A stretch of 36,899 nt of DNA from Acidimicrobiaceae bacterium. Its GTDB lineage: Bacteria; Actinomycetota; Acidimicrobiia; Acidimicrobiales; RAAP-2. The position numbers and the translations under genes are program-made. Below the pieces are notes generated by a model. The model saw only the letters and a program-made list of their open reading frames with translations. It was not told the DNA's origin and made no database searches. The DNA lies in NCBI GenBank assembly GCA_027306755.1, contig DAHUZE010000060.1, positions 1 to 36,899 of the forward strand. The letters run 5' to 3'. Positions 16,479 to 24,470 of this stretch are shown piece by piece; position 1 is the first letter of the stretch; each line of letters starts with the position of its first letter.

Positions 16479-17663
16479 ATGTCCGCCGGTCTGAGGCCCG
16501 GGTGGCCGCACCTCAAGCGGGCGTGGCCCGTCCTGCGTTGGCTCCTCGGTCTGGCATTGCTCGGGGTGGCGGTGGACGTCCTGGCGGGGGACAAGACGGA
16601 ACTGGCCGGCATCGGCACAGCGCTTGACCACCTTCGCTGGTGGTGGATCGCGCCGGCGATCGTCGCCGAGGCAGCGTCCGAGCTGTCGTTCGTGATCGCC
16701 GAGACCCGGCTCCTGGCTGCGGGCGGCCTGCAGCCGCCGCTCGGGCCCATGGTCGGCGTCAGTCTGGCTTCCCAGGCCATGACCAACTCTGTGCCCGGCG
16801 GCCCAGCCGTGGCGGCCGTCTACGGGTTCCGGTGGTTCCGGCGCTTCGGGGCCGACGACACCCTGGCCGGCTGGGCCCTGGTCGGGATCACCATCTTTGC
16901 CGCCCTCTCCCTGGCCATCCTGGCCGGCGCGGGCCTGGTGCTCGCCACCGAGCTGGGAGCATCGTTGAACCTGGTCCCCGGCGTGGTAGGGGTGCTCGTC
17001 GCGACGACGGCACTCGGCGTCCTCTTCGTGTACGTGCGCCCGCTGGCTGCGGTGGGCCGCTGGATGCTCCGGACGTCCCATTCCCTCGTTGGCCGCCCTA
17101 GGGGCGATCACGAGGCGCAGATGGAGCGCCTGCTGGAGCGGGTGTCCGCCGTGCGACTGCGGAACCGCCAGGCCGTGGTGGTCGTCGGATGGGCGCTGGC
17201 CAACTGGCTCTTCGACTGCACCTGTTTCGGCCTGGCCTTCCTCGCAACTGGTTCGGGTGTCCCGTGGAAGGGGCTGCTCCTGGCGTACGGTGCCGGGCAA
17301 CTGGCGGCCAACCTCCCCATCACGCCCGGCGGCCTGGGCGCGGTTGAGGGCAGCATCACGGTGGCCCTTGCTTACTTCGGCGGGGGGACCACGGCGGACA
17401 TCTCCGCGGTGGTCGTCTACCGCCTCGTCAGCTTCTGGCTGGTGCTGCTCGTGGGTTGGGGCGCCTGGGGGACCCTGGCTCTCGGTGTGCGGCGGGGCCG
17501 GTGGGTCCGAAGCGCGCGCCAAGCAGCGGTCGAGCCGCAGGTGACCGATCGCGAGGAGCAGGTGAGTGCCGGCGATCCCTGGGGCCGGGAGCCCGGCGAT
17601 CCGACGGGTGATGAGACGGGCGATGACACGGGCGATGCGACGGGAGGGGACGTACGAGCATGA
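16479..17663 (+). CDS. YbhN/UPF0104-type lysylphosphatidylglycerol synthase-like membrane protein
   Basis: This 394-aa polytopic protein belongs to the flippase-like UPF0104 (LPG synthase transmembrane) family. It has about eight helices and the family signatures SQAMTNSVPGGPAVAAVYGF and LPITPGGLGAVEGSI. Biochemical roles in the family are poorly known; lipid transport or polyprenyl-linked sugar export have been proposed. The C-terminal tail is hydrophilic and carries four GD-x-TG repeats. The start is uncertain: a TACACT hexamer at 16347 and a basic in-frame stretch between 16371 and 16478 leave room for a longer form, and the ATG at 16479 has only a weak ribosome binding site. Its stop overlaps the next gene by 4 bases. 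Confidence 0.75.
   Translation: MSAGLRPGWPHLKRAWPVLRWLLGLALLGVAVDVLAGDKTELAGIGTALDHLRWWWIAPAIVAEAASELSFVIAETRLLAAGGLQPPLGPMVGVSLASQAMTNSVPGGPAVAAVYGFRWFRRFGADDTLAGWALVGITIFAALSLAILAGAGLVLATELGASLNLVPGVVGVLVATTALGVLFVYVRPLAAVGRWMLRTSHSLVGRPRGDHEAQMERLLERVSAVRLRNRQAVVVVGWALANWLFDCTCFGLAFLATGSGVPWKGLLLAYGAGQLAANLPITPGGLGAVEGSITVALAYFGGGTTADISAVVVYRLVSFWLVLLVGWGAWGTLALGVRRGRWVRSARQAAVEPQVTDREEQVSAGDPWGREPGDPTGDETGDDTGDATGGDVRA
17598..17645 (+). repeat. Four 12-bp tandem repeats in the YbhN-like tail
   Basis: Four in-frame 12-base units of the type gatgacacgggc encode GD-P/E/D/A-TG tetrapeptide repeats at the hydrophilic C-terminus of the membrane protein. Confidence 0.85.
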
Positions 17664-18121
17664 CCAGGGAGCGATGGAGTCAAAGGCCCTACGGCGCCCG
17701 GTTGCGGTTGGGCGTGGCGGCGGCGGCGGTCGTGGTGGGAGCGTTTGCCCTGGCCGGGTGTGCGTCCGTCCGCAACGAGCTGGGCACGGCCGACAGCGCC
17801 TGCTACATCGGCCTGCCCGAAGCGGTCGCGGCGGTGCACCACCACGGGCACCTGTTCGGCGTGCGGCTGGTGAGCGTGTCCTCGCTCGAGCGCCAGGCGC
17901 CCCTGCTCTACGAGGCTGCCCGGAAGGCGCCGGGACGCAGTACGAGCCAGGTCTGCCTGGTTGCGTTCGGCGGAACATTCACCGCGGGGGCCGTCCAGCA
18001 CCCACTCGGCCGGGCCGCCAGCCACCTGGCAGTCGTGGAGCTGGCCTACCCGGACAAGCGGCTCTTCGGCACCGTCCTCCTGCGCCGCCCGTTCCTCGCG
18101 TTCGGGCACACGCACATCTAG
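17660..18121 (+). CDS. Small putative lipoprotein of unknown function
   Basis: The product has 153 aa. A basic N-terminus and hydrophobic stretch lead to a good lipobox (FALAGC, Cys34), so it should be lipid-anchored outside the membrane. The mature part has two further cysteines (DSACYIG and SQVCLVAF), which could form a disulfide, and a histidine-rich turn (AVHHHGH). No family was recognised. It is coupled to the YbhN-like gene by an ATGA overlap, so the two are probably co-expressed. The 73 bases to the next gene contain that gene's promoter. Confidence 0.7.
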   Translation: MTRERWSQRPYGARLRLGVAAAAVVVGAFALAGCASVRNELGTADSACYIGLPEAVAAVHHHGHLFGVRLVSVSSLERQAPLLYEAARKAPGRSTSQVCLVAFGGTFTAGAVQHPLGRAASHLAVVELAYPDKRLFGTVLLRRPFLAFGHTHI

Positions 18122-18181
18122 ATCACACTGGGGCAACGGTCGCGTTCGGGCGTGGTTGGCCCGGAGAGGCCCCCGCCGTCC

Positions 18182-18187
18182 TACGCT
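18182..18187 (+). promoter_or_regulatory. -10-like TACGCT, leaderless start of the pafBC-like gene
   Basis: TACGCT ends 7 bases before the GTG at 18195. A TTGGCC hexamer lies 19 bases upstream as a possible -35. No ribosome binding site is present. Confidence 0.55.
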
Positions 18188-18194
18188 GGCCGCC

Positions 18195-20174
18195 GTGGCA
18201 CCCCCGGACCGCCTCGAGCGACTGACCGACCTCGTGCTGGTGCTACTGCACGCCGGCACCCCGCGCACCCTGGACGAGATCGCCCACACCGTGCCCGGCT
18301 ATCCCGAGTCGCACACCGCACGCCGTCAGACCTTCGAGCGGGACAAGCGGATTCTCCGGGAAGAGGGCATCCCGGTCGTCACCGAGCCGGTGGAGGGGCC
18401 GGAGCAGTACGGGTACCGGATCGACCCGGATGCCTTCTACCTGCGGGACCTCGCCCTCGAGCCCGAGGAGCAGGCGGCACTGCACCTGGCAGTGGCGGGC
18501 GTCCACCTGGGCGATCCGAGCGGGCGGGACGCGCTGGCCAAGCTGGGCGCCTACGGGATGTCCGACGCTGCGCCCGTTGCCGCGCTGGCCCCGCCGCCCG
18601 CCCTGGTGGCACTGTTCTCCGCCGTTCGCTCACAGGCCGAGGTCCACTTTTCGTACCGAGGCCGGGAGCGCGCCGTCGCGCCGGTGGTCCTGCGCTTCCA
18701 CGGCGGCCGCTGGTACCTCGTTGCCTGGGACACCGAGCGCGGTGCAGTCCGCACGTTCCGAGTTGATCGGATGGATGGCGAGCCCGGAGTGGGACCGCCG
18801 GGCAGCGGCGAGCCGCCGGCGGGGGTCGCCGCTGCGCGGGCCTCCCTCGAGCCTTGGCGGCCGGTGGGCGACGACGAGGACGAACCCGTCATCGTTCGGG
18901 TCGACGCGGTGGAGGGGCCACGTGTCGCCGCCGAGGTAGGTCACGATGCAGTGGTGGAGCGCCGGAGCGACGGGGGCGTCGTGCTCCGTCTCGGTGTCGC
19001 CAACTTCGAGGTCCTGCGGTCATGGCTGCTCGGGCTGCTCGACCACGCCGAGCTGGTGGGCCCGCCGCCGGCCCGGGAGGCCGTCATCCACTGGCTCGAA
19101 GCGATGGTGGAGGCCGGTCGCGGGGAAGGCGCGACCTCCGCAGCGGACCGGGCCGGGACACAGGCTTTGCCCGTCGGTCGGGTGCAGCCCGAGGCTGCCT
19201 CTGCGCCCGAGCCGGCCGCGCGCCTGGCGGGGCGCCCCCCGTCCCGCACCGCCAGTGCGCGGCTCCGCCGGCTGCTGGCCATCGTCTCCTGGCTGGCAGA
19301 CGCGGGGGAGGCATCCGTGGCCGAGCTGGCGGCACGCTTCGACATGGACGAGGACGAAGTCGTGCGGGAGCTGGAGCTGGCGGCGTGCTGCGGGGTTCCC
19401 CCCTACACGCCGGACGCCCTTTTGGACATCGTGGTGAGCGAGGAGTCAGTCCAGGCCTTCCTGCCCAGGGACATGGCACGCCCCCGCCGGCTTACCCCCG
19501 CCGAGGGGCTTGCCCTGGCGGCGTCGGCGCGAACGATCCTGGCCGTCCCCGGCGCGGACCCCGACGGCGCGCTGGGCCGAGCGCTGACCAAGCTCGACGC
19601 CGTCCTGGGCGACCACGGGCAGCTGGTGATCGACCTCGACGCCCCCGCCAACCTGGAGGCGGTGCGCGCCGCCGTGGCAGCGGGCCACCAGATGGAGATC
19701 GAGTACCACTCGGTCTCCACCGACGAGACAACCGTCCGCGTGGTGGAGCCGGTTACCGTCGTCGCCCTCGACGGACACTGGTACCTGGACGCCTACTGCC
19801 ACCGGGCCGCCGGGACGCGCCGGTTCCGCGTCGACCGGATGCGCTCGATCCGTCCGCTCGAGGAGCCGGTCGACCCCGCGCTCCGGCGCGCCGTGCTGGA
19901 GGGGAGGGACGACGCCTTCGTCCCCGGACCGGGCGCCACGGCCGTGACGCTGCGGCTGGACCCCCGAGCTGCGTGGGTGGTCGACTCGGTGCCCATCGTG
20001 GCCGAGCACACCTTGGACGGGGGCGCGCTGGAGGTATCGCTGGCCGTTGGCGGGACGGCCTGGTTGGAGCGGCTGCTCCTCCAGCTCGGGACCCATGCGC
20101 AGGTGGTGGCTCCCCCCGATGCCCGCGACGTCGGTGTCCGCGCCGCAGCCCGCGTGCTCGCCGGCTACCGCTGA
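18195..20174 (+). CDS. Fused PafB-PafC-type WYL-domain transcription regulator
   Basis: The product has 659 aa with two homologous halves. Each half has an N-terminal winged helix (DRLERLTDLVLVLLHAGTP and RLRRLLAIVSWLADAGE), a WYL domain (RWYLVAWDTERG with FRVDRM, and HWYLDAYCHRAAG with FRVDRMRSI) and a WCX-like C-terminal extension. In actinobacteria PafB and PafC form such a pair, as two genes or as one fused gene, and activate the LexA-independent DNA-damage response. The GTG at 18195 was chosen from the leaderless promoter; the track start at 17961 overlaps the lipoprotein. The proteasome genes often found beside pafBC are not in this window. Confidence 0.85.
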   Translation: MAPPDRLERLTDLVLVLLHAGTPRTLDEIAHTVPGYPESHTARRQTFERDKRILREEGIPVVTEPVEGPEQYGYRIDPDAFYLRDLALEPEEQAALHLAVAGVHLGDPSGRDALAKLGAYGMSDAAPVAALAPPPALVALFSAVRSQAEVHFSYRGRERAVAPVVLRFHGGRWYLVAWDTERGAVRTFRVDRMDGEPGVGPPGSGEPPAGVAAARASLEPWRPVGDDEDEPVIVRVDAVEGPRVAAEVGHDAVVERRSDGGVVLRLGVANFEVLRSWLLGLLDHAELVGPPPAREAVIHWLEAMVEAGRGEGATSAADRAGTQALPVGRVQPEAASAPEPAARLAGRPPSRTASARLRRLLAIVSWLADAGEASVAELAARFDMDEDEVVRELELAACCGVPPYTPDALLDIVVSEESVQAFLPRDMARPRRLTPAEGLALAASARTILAVPGADPDGALGRALTKLDAVLGDHGQLVIDLDAPANLEAVRAAVAAGHQMEIEYHSVSTDETTVRVVEPVTVVALDGHWYLDAYCHRAAGTRRFRVDRMRSIRPLEEPVDPALRRAVLEGRDDAFVPGPGATAVTLRLDPRAAWVVDSVPIVAEHTLDGGALEVSLAVGGTAWLERLLLQLGTHAQVVAPPDARDVGVRAAARVLAGYR

Positions 20175-20193
20175 GGAAGCCCCCGCCATCGCC

Positions 20194-20251
20194 CGCACCG
20201 CGCCCGACCGTTGAGGCGCATGCGTGGCCTGCCCGGCGCGGTGTTGGTGCG
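20194..20251. other. Imperfect inverted repeat around a palindrome, upstream of the relaxase
   Basis: cgcac-cgcgcc (20194-20204) pairs with ggcgcg-gtgttg-gtgcg (20235-20251), leaving a 6-base bulge. The palindrome cgcatgcg (20217-20224) lies between the arms. The structure ends 15 bases before the relaxase start. An origin of transfer often lies next to a MobF relaxase gene, so this is a candidate, but such repeats also arise by chance in DNA this GC-rich. Confidence 0.3.
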
Positions 20252-20266
20252 GAAACGACGGGGCGG

Positions 20267-21772
20267 ATGCTCTTCGTCGCCCGGGTGAGCGACCGCAGCG
20301 GCCGCTACTACCTGTCCGACATGGCCGCAGAGGTGGGAGCGAGCTCCCTGGTGGCCCGAGAGCAGGCCGCCATGCCGGCGCCGGGCCGCTGGACTGGCGC
20401 CGCCGCCCGCGGGCTGGGGTTGTCCGGGCCGGTGGGGGGCGCACCGCTGGCAGCGGTGCTGTCGGGTTGCCACCCGCACGCCGAGCACCGGTTGCGACAG
20501 CGCCCGGGCGCGGTAGCCGGCTACGACCTCGTCTTCGCCGCGCCGAAGTCGGTCAGCATCCTGTTCGGGTTGGGCGGCGCCGACCATGCGGGCGTCGCGA
20601 TGGCGGCGCACCGCGCCGGCGTGGAGACGGCTCAGGCGTACCTCGAGGAGCGGGCGATCGGCGTCCGCGTCGGGACGGGGGAGGACCGACGGACCGCGAG
20701 CGTGCGTGGGATGGTTGGCGCGGCCTTCGACCACGGGGTGAGCCGAGCGCTTGATCCCCACCTGCACACGCATGTTGTGGTGGCGAACATGGCTCAGGGG
20801 CCGGACGGCCGGTGGCGGGCGCTCGACGGGCGCGGTCTCGACGCCCACGCTCGAGCTGCCAGCGCGCTGTACGACGCGCAGTTGCGCCACACCCTGACCG
20901 AGCGCACCGGCGCCCGCTGGTCGCGCCGGACCAGCGGTGCCTATGAGCTCGCGTCGGTGGATCCGGCGGTGCTGGGCGCGCTGTCCGGGCGCCAGGCCGA
21001 GATTCGCGGCCTCCTTCACGGTTCGGGCCTTCGTGCAGCCGCTGCCCCTGGTTCCCGCGACGCGGGCCGAGGAGCGCGGACGCCACCCTCGGCGCGCGCC
21101 CGGGCGGTTGCGTGGGCGTCCACCCGGGACGCGAAGGCGACCGTCGCCGCCCGGACACCCGCCGCGTTGCGCCGCCGATGGCTGGCCGCCGTCGGCGACG
21201 TCGGCTGGACGCCGGAAGACCTTTCGCGGTCACTGGGCGCGCTGGGTCCGCCCGAGCCCGGAACCACCCTGGACGAGCACCGGTTTGCGACGTCGCTCCA
21301 CGCCGGCACAGTCCATGGCGGAGCGACCCGGCGCGAGGTGGTGGCGGCATGGGCCGACGCCGCGGCATCGGGCGTGTCGGGTGCCGACGTACGTGACTGC
21401 ATCGACCAGCTGGCCCGCTGGGACCGCGCCGTGGGCGTTGCCGAGCTCCCGCATCAGCGTGCCGAGCTGCTGGCGTCGCCGCAGGCGCTGTGGGCCCTGG
21501 GGCCACGTCCGGTCCGTCCCGGACGCCTTGCTGTCTGGCAGCACGCCGCAGCGGCAGTGGACCGTGCGCGCGCCCGCGGCGTCGGGCAGGACGTCCGGAC
21601 TGCTCCATGGCATTACCCGAGGCTTTCACCTGCGGGACTCGCCCGGCTCACGACCGAGCAGCTGGCCGCTCACTTGACGGCCACGCGAGCCGTGGCTGAC
21701 GCCCGCCGCCGGCTCGGGCTGCCCACCACGTCTCCTGAGCGCGATGCAGCACGGTCCCGTGGCCGCGCGTGA
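20267..21772 (+). CDS. MobF/TrwC-type HUH relaxase
   Basis: The product has 501 aa. The N-terminal 300 residues form a TrwC relaxase domain: paired tyrosines in GRYYLSDMAAE (Tyr14/15), RWTGAAARGLGLSG, AGYDLVFAAPKSVSILFGLG, and the metal-binding HUH set FDHGVSRALDPHLHTHVVV (His156, 167, 169). In the family the tyrosine nicks oriT DNA and stays bound to the 5' end. The remaining 200 residues resemble neither the usual TraI/RecD helicase nor any family I know, so this is a short relaxase without a helicase. It is convergent with a TraG-type coupling gene 59 bases away. The ATG at 20267 is the first start giving the complete domain; the track ORF upstream is a shadow of the WYL gene. Confidence 0.85.
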   Translation: MLFVARVSDRSGRYYLSDMAAEVGASSLVAREQAAMPAPGRWTGAAARGLGLSGPVGGAPLAAVLSGCHPHAEHRLRQRPGAVAGYDLVFAAPKSVSILFGLGGADHAGVAMAAHRAGVETAQAYLEERAIGVRVGTGEDRRTASVRGMVGAAFDHGVSRALDPHLHTHVVVANMAQGPDGRWRALDGRGLDAHARAASALYDAQLRHTLTERTGARWSRRTSGAYELASVDPAVLGALSGRQAEIRGLLHGSGLRAAAAPGSRDAGRGARTPPSARARAVAWASTRDAKATVAARTPAALRRRWLAAVGDVGWTPEDLSRSLGALGPPEPGTTLDEHRFATSLHAGTVHGGATRREVVAAWADAAASGVSGADVRDCIDQLARWDRAVGVAELPHQRAELLASPQALWALGPRPVRPGRLAVWQHAAAAVDRARARGVGQDVRTAPWHYPRLSPAGLARLTTEQLAAHLTATRAVADARRRLGLPTTSPERDAARSRGRA

Positions 21773-21831
21773 TGGGGCGGGGCTGCCGCTGATCCACGGC
21801 ACCCTGCCTGCGCTGGCCCGTGCGGGGTGGC

Positions 21832-23460
21832 TCAGCGCCAGCGGTCACCGCGTGCAACGGGCAGGGGCATTCGTGCCGGTCCTCGTGGAAGCGCACGGCG
21901 CTCCCGGTCGCGGTCGGGTACCGCTGTGCACCACGGCCACGTGGCGTGGGCGGGAGTCAGCCGGATCCACCCCATGCGGTTCCGTGCGTCCAGGGCCAGA
22001 GCGTGACCCGCGTTCCCCCGGGCGACCACGTCGACCGGAAGGCGGCGCCGCACCACGGCTGCCCGGTTGGTCGAGAGCTGGCGGCCGGCCGCACCCCGGG
22101 ACTGCCCGACGGTCCGGCTGACGACCTCCCGGTCCCCGCTGAGCGCGGAGAGGGTCTCGAGGGTGCGTACGTCGGCGATGCCCCCCAGCACGGCGGTGGC
22201 ACCGAAGAGGGAGACGAAGGCGTCCGCTGCCGGGCCCCATCGCGTGCGACCCTGCGAGAGGTCCTGCAGGCAGGCTAGGGTCAGCACCCCCTGCCCGGCC
22301 CCCTCGCTGACGATTGCCGGCAGGTCGGGCAGCGGCGCGATGTTGGCTGCCTCGTCCAGTGCGAAGAGCACCGGTGGCCGGGCAACGCGGTCACGTGCCT
22401 GCCGGTACGCCGCATCGCGGATCTGGGTCAACATCCCGACCACCAGCGGAGCCACGAGCTGTTGGTCTGCGCCCGGGGCGCATACGTAGATGGTTGCCGA
22501 TCCCTCACAGAACGCCCGGGCATCCAGGAACGTCGGCTCGGTGCTGGCCAGGGCCGCCGTGGAGCGGTATGCGCCCAGGGTGCCGGAGGCAGTCGACCAG
22601 ATCCCGGACTGCTCGCGATCGTCCGTGCTCAGGATTCCGGCAAGGACATCCCCGGCAATCTCTCCTGACGTGCCGCCTGCCGATGCGAGGACGTCGAGCG
22701 CTTGCGCGCCGTCATGGCGGTCGACCCAGCGCAGAACCGTGCGCATCGGCACCTGGTCGAGCGCGGCGGCGTGCAGGAGCGGAGCCAGGAGCGCCGAGGC
22801 CCGCTCGGACCAGTGGCTCTCGGGACCGCCGCCGGCCATCCCCGGTGCGTGCCCCCGTGCCGTGCGGACCATGGCGTCGGCGGTGCGTAGCGCCCCATCC
22901 CACGTGGCCGCCGCCGCCACCGGGGACCATCCGATGCGGTGGACGCCCCGGGGAACTTCGATCGTGCCGCTCGGGTCGAACAGCATGCACCAGCCTGCCC
23001 GCGAGCGCGCTCCCACGGTCTGGCGCAGCACATCGGGTTTGGTGGAGGTGGAGACGACGGGTCCCGGGGCGACGAGCACGTTGGGAACGATGACCGAAGA
23101 CGTCTTTCCCGATCGAGAGGGCCCCAGGACCAGCGTCGAGCGCTCGCAGCCGGACCACGCCCACCCCCGTGCCGTCGCGCCGAGGTAGACGCCGTTGCCG
23201 CGCCCGTCGGGCCCGAGCGCCGCAGCCCGTAACCCGGCCAGGGCTCGTGTCGATGTGCCGGCCCGCGCAGTCGCCAGCGGGGGCACCCACGGGGGCCGCT
23301 CGCGTGGCACCGCAACCTGGACGCGCCCTGCCGTTCTTGACGACGGAACGAGCGGCGCGACGCTCCAATCGGGTGCGGTTCCGCGTGCACTGCGCGCGCG
23401 TCGGCCGTCACGCATGTACAGGAACCGCGTCGCGCGCGCTGCTGTCGGCGCGTCGCACAT
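21832..23460 (-). CDS. TraG/VirD4-type coupling ATPase
   Basis: The 542-aa product has the type IV coupling protein ATPase. Walker A is GPSRSGKTSS at about 112, followed by VIVPNVLVAPGPVV, which continues into STSTKPDVL, the usual VxTS-K region. Walker B is VLFALDEAANIAPLPDLP near 364, and a typical ACLQDLSQ segment follows. Coupling proteins bring relaxase-DNA complexes to a secretion channel. Unlike most, this one has no hydrophobic N-terminal helices, so it looks soluble. The ATG at 23460 was chosen because AAGG lies 7 bases upstream and a TACGGT hexamer (23488-23483) lies further out; an ATG at 23415 is possible. It is convergent with the relaxase. No mating-pair or secretion-channel gene is in the window. 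Confidence 0.85.
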   Translation of the reverse strand: MCDAPTAARATRFLYMRDGRRARSARGTAPDWSVAPLVPSSRTAGRVQVAVPRERPPWVPPLATARAGTSTRALAGLRAAALGPDGRGNGVYLGATARGWAWSGCERSTLVLGPSRSGKTSSVIVPNVLVAPGPVVSTSTKPDVLRQTVGARSRAGWCMLFDPSGTIEVPRGVHRIGWSPVAAAATWDGALRTADAMVRTARGHAPGMAGGGPESHWSERASALLAPLLHAAALDQVPMRTVLRWVDRHDGAQALDVLASAGGTSGEIAGDVLAGILSTDDREQSGIWSTASGTLGAYRSTAALASTEPTFLDARAFCEGSATIYVCAPGADQQLVAPLVVGMLTQIRDAAYRQARDRVARPPVLFALDEAANIAPLPDLPAIVSEGAGQGVLTLACLQDLSQGRTRWGPAADAFVSLFGATAVLGGIADVRTLETLSALSGDREVVSRTVGQSRGAAGRQLSTNRAAVVRRRLPVDVVARGNAGHALALDARNRMGWIRLTPAHATWPWCTAVPDRDRERRALPRGPARMPLPVARGDRWR

Positions 23461-23966
23461 GCCGACGCCTTGCGCGGTCGATACCGTAAGGAGGGATGTG
23501 CATCGCATCCGAACAAAGGCCGTCAGCGCAGAGAGTTCCGTTGCGCCGCAACAGGAGTTCGCTGATGGCCGCCGTGCACCCACTCGAGTTAGCTGAACAG
23601 GACGGTGTGTGGTTCGTTGCCGCAAATCGTGCCCCGTGTTCCGCGCGGGTCCCTATGCTTGACCTGCAGCCCAAAAGCCCTGGAGAATGGAGGGAACCCG
23701 GTTTGCGTGGACGAGCATTCGAGTCTACGTACACACGGCGGCGATTCGGGCGGCGCACGGCAAGCATCGAACGGAACGGTCGCCGGATGCAGAGGTGGGA
23801 CACGTTGGACCGGGATGCAGGATGGGCGGTGCGACAGCGGATCGCCCACGACGAAGCGAAAGAAGCAAGAACCGAAGAAGCGGTGCAGCAATGCGGACGC
23901 CGGTCGTGTACCGGCAGCCGCGGGCTCCACCTCAGTCAGCGTTGACCTACTCAGGGAGGTGTACCT
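23461..23966. other. 506-base gap with no convincing gene
   Basis: The gap lies between the divergent TraG-like and H1-like genes. The TraG-side promoter is at its left edge, and the plus strand there has AAGGAGGG directly abutting an ATG at 23496. The 149-aa ORF from that ATG has no family resemblance and weak codon bias in its second half. TATGCT at 23654-23659 is a -10-like hexamer that could give the H1-like gene a leader of about 300 bases. The stretch from 23840 to 23900 is purine-rich and of lower GC than its surroundings. No RNA gene was recognised. Confidence 0.5.
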
Positions 23967-24383
23967 GTGGCGACTGCCGCAACGAAGAAAGCGCCGGCTA
24001 AACGGACGGCGAAACGGACCACCACGAAGGCGACCGGGGCTCGCAAGACCCCGACGGCTCGCAAGGCCGCCGGGGCGCGCAAGACGGCCGCCCGCAAGAC
24101 GGTGGCCAAGAAGGCCACGGCTCGCAAGGCGACGGCCAAGCGGACGGCGGCCCGCAAGACCACGGCCAAGAAGACCACGGCCAAGAAGACCACGGCCAAG
24201 AGGGCGGCGGCCAAGAAGACCACGGCTAAGAGGGCGGCCGCCAAGAAGGCCACCGCCAAGCGCCCGGCGGCCCGGAAGACGGCGGCCAAGAAGGCCACCG
24301 CCAAGAAGGCCACGGCTCGCAAGGCTGCCGCACGGAAGTCGACGACCCGCAAGGCGCCGGCAAGGCGCGGCACGACGCGATAG
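23967..24383 (+). CDS. Histone H1-like lysine/alanine-rich DNA-binding protein
   Basis: This 138-aa protein is built almost wholly of Lys, Arg, Ala and Thr in pentapeptide-like repeats such as [10 protein letters not shown] and KKATA, with no acidic residues. It resembles the C-terminal tails of eukaryotic H1 and of actinobacterial HupB, but there is no HU domain here, so it is a free-standing tail. Such proteins bind DNA without sequence preference and compact it. The GTG start follows AGGGAGG at 7-base spacing. It lies between the mobilisation genes and cofC and may belong to either the element or the host chromosome. Large ORFs in the other frames across it are repeat-driven shadows. Confidence 0.88.
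   Translation: MATAATKKAPAKRTAKRTTTKATGARKTPTARKAAGARKTAARKTVAKKATARKATAKRTAARKTTAKKTTAKKTTAKRAAAKKTTAKRAAAKKATAKRPAARKTAAKKATAKKATARKAAARKSTTRKAPARRGTTR
24091..24330 (+). repeat. Degenerate 15-bp tandem repeats in the H1-like gene
   Basis: Units such as gccaagaagaccacg recur with variation through the middle of the gene, encoding KK/KR-x-x-A pentapeptides. The periodicity is 15 bases and stays in frame. Boundaries are approximate. Confidence 0.8.
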
Positions 24384-24402
24384 CGACTGCTTGATCGAAT
24401 CA

Positions 24403-24416
24403 CCCGGCGGGCCGGG
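24403..24416. terminator. Short hairpin between the convergent H1-like and cofC genes
   Basis: cccggc / gccggg is a perfect 6-bp stem 20 bases after the H1-like stop. A second small hairpin (gccgg / ccggc) lies at 24434-24448. Either could terminate both convergent transcripts. Neither has a long T-tract. Confidence 0.35.
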
Positions 24417-24470
24417 CACCGTCGGCTGACTATGCCGGGGTGTCCGGCCTTGTCGCGTGCCAGCGGGCGC

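Noticed and set aside
18854-20266. Upstream part of the 972-aa ORF that ends in the relaxase
   Set aside because: This part is a shadow frame of the WYL regulator. The relaxase domain starts at 20267.
23496-23945. 149-aa plus-strand ORF next to AAGGAGGG
   Set aside because: The purine run abuts the ATG, leaving no proper spacing. Codon third positions are not GC-biased in the second half, and no family resemblance was seen. Kept only as part of the gap description.
24091-24330. CRISPR-like regular repeats
   Set aside because: The 15-bp periodicity is in frame and codes for Lys/Ala pentapeptides. There are no unique spacers.
23589-24419. 276-aa minus-strand ORF with LAGRRLP-like repeats
   Set aside because: The repeats are the reverse complement of the H1-like Lys/Ala codons. 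There is no ribosome binding site, and the H1-like frame has a good one.
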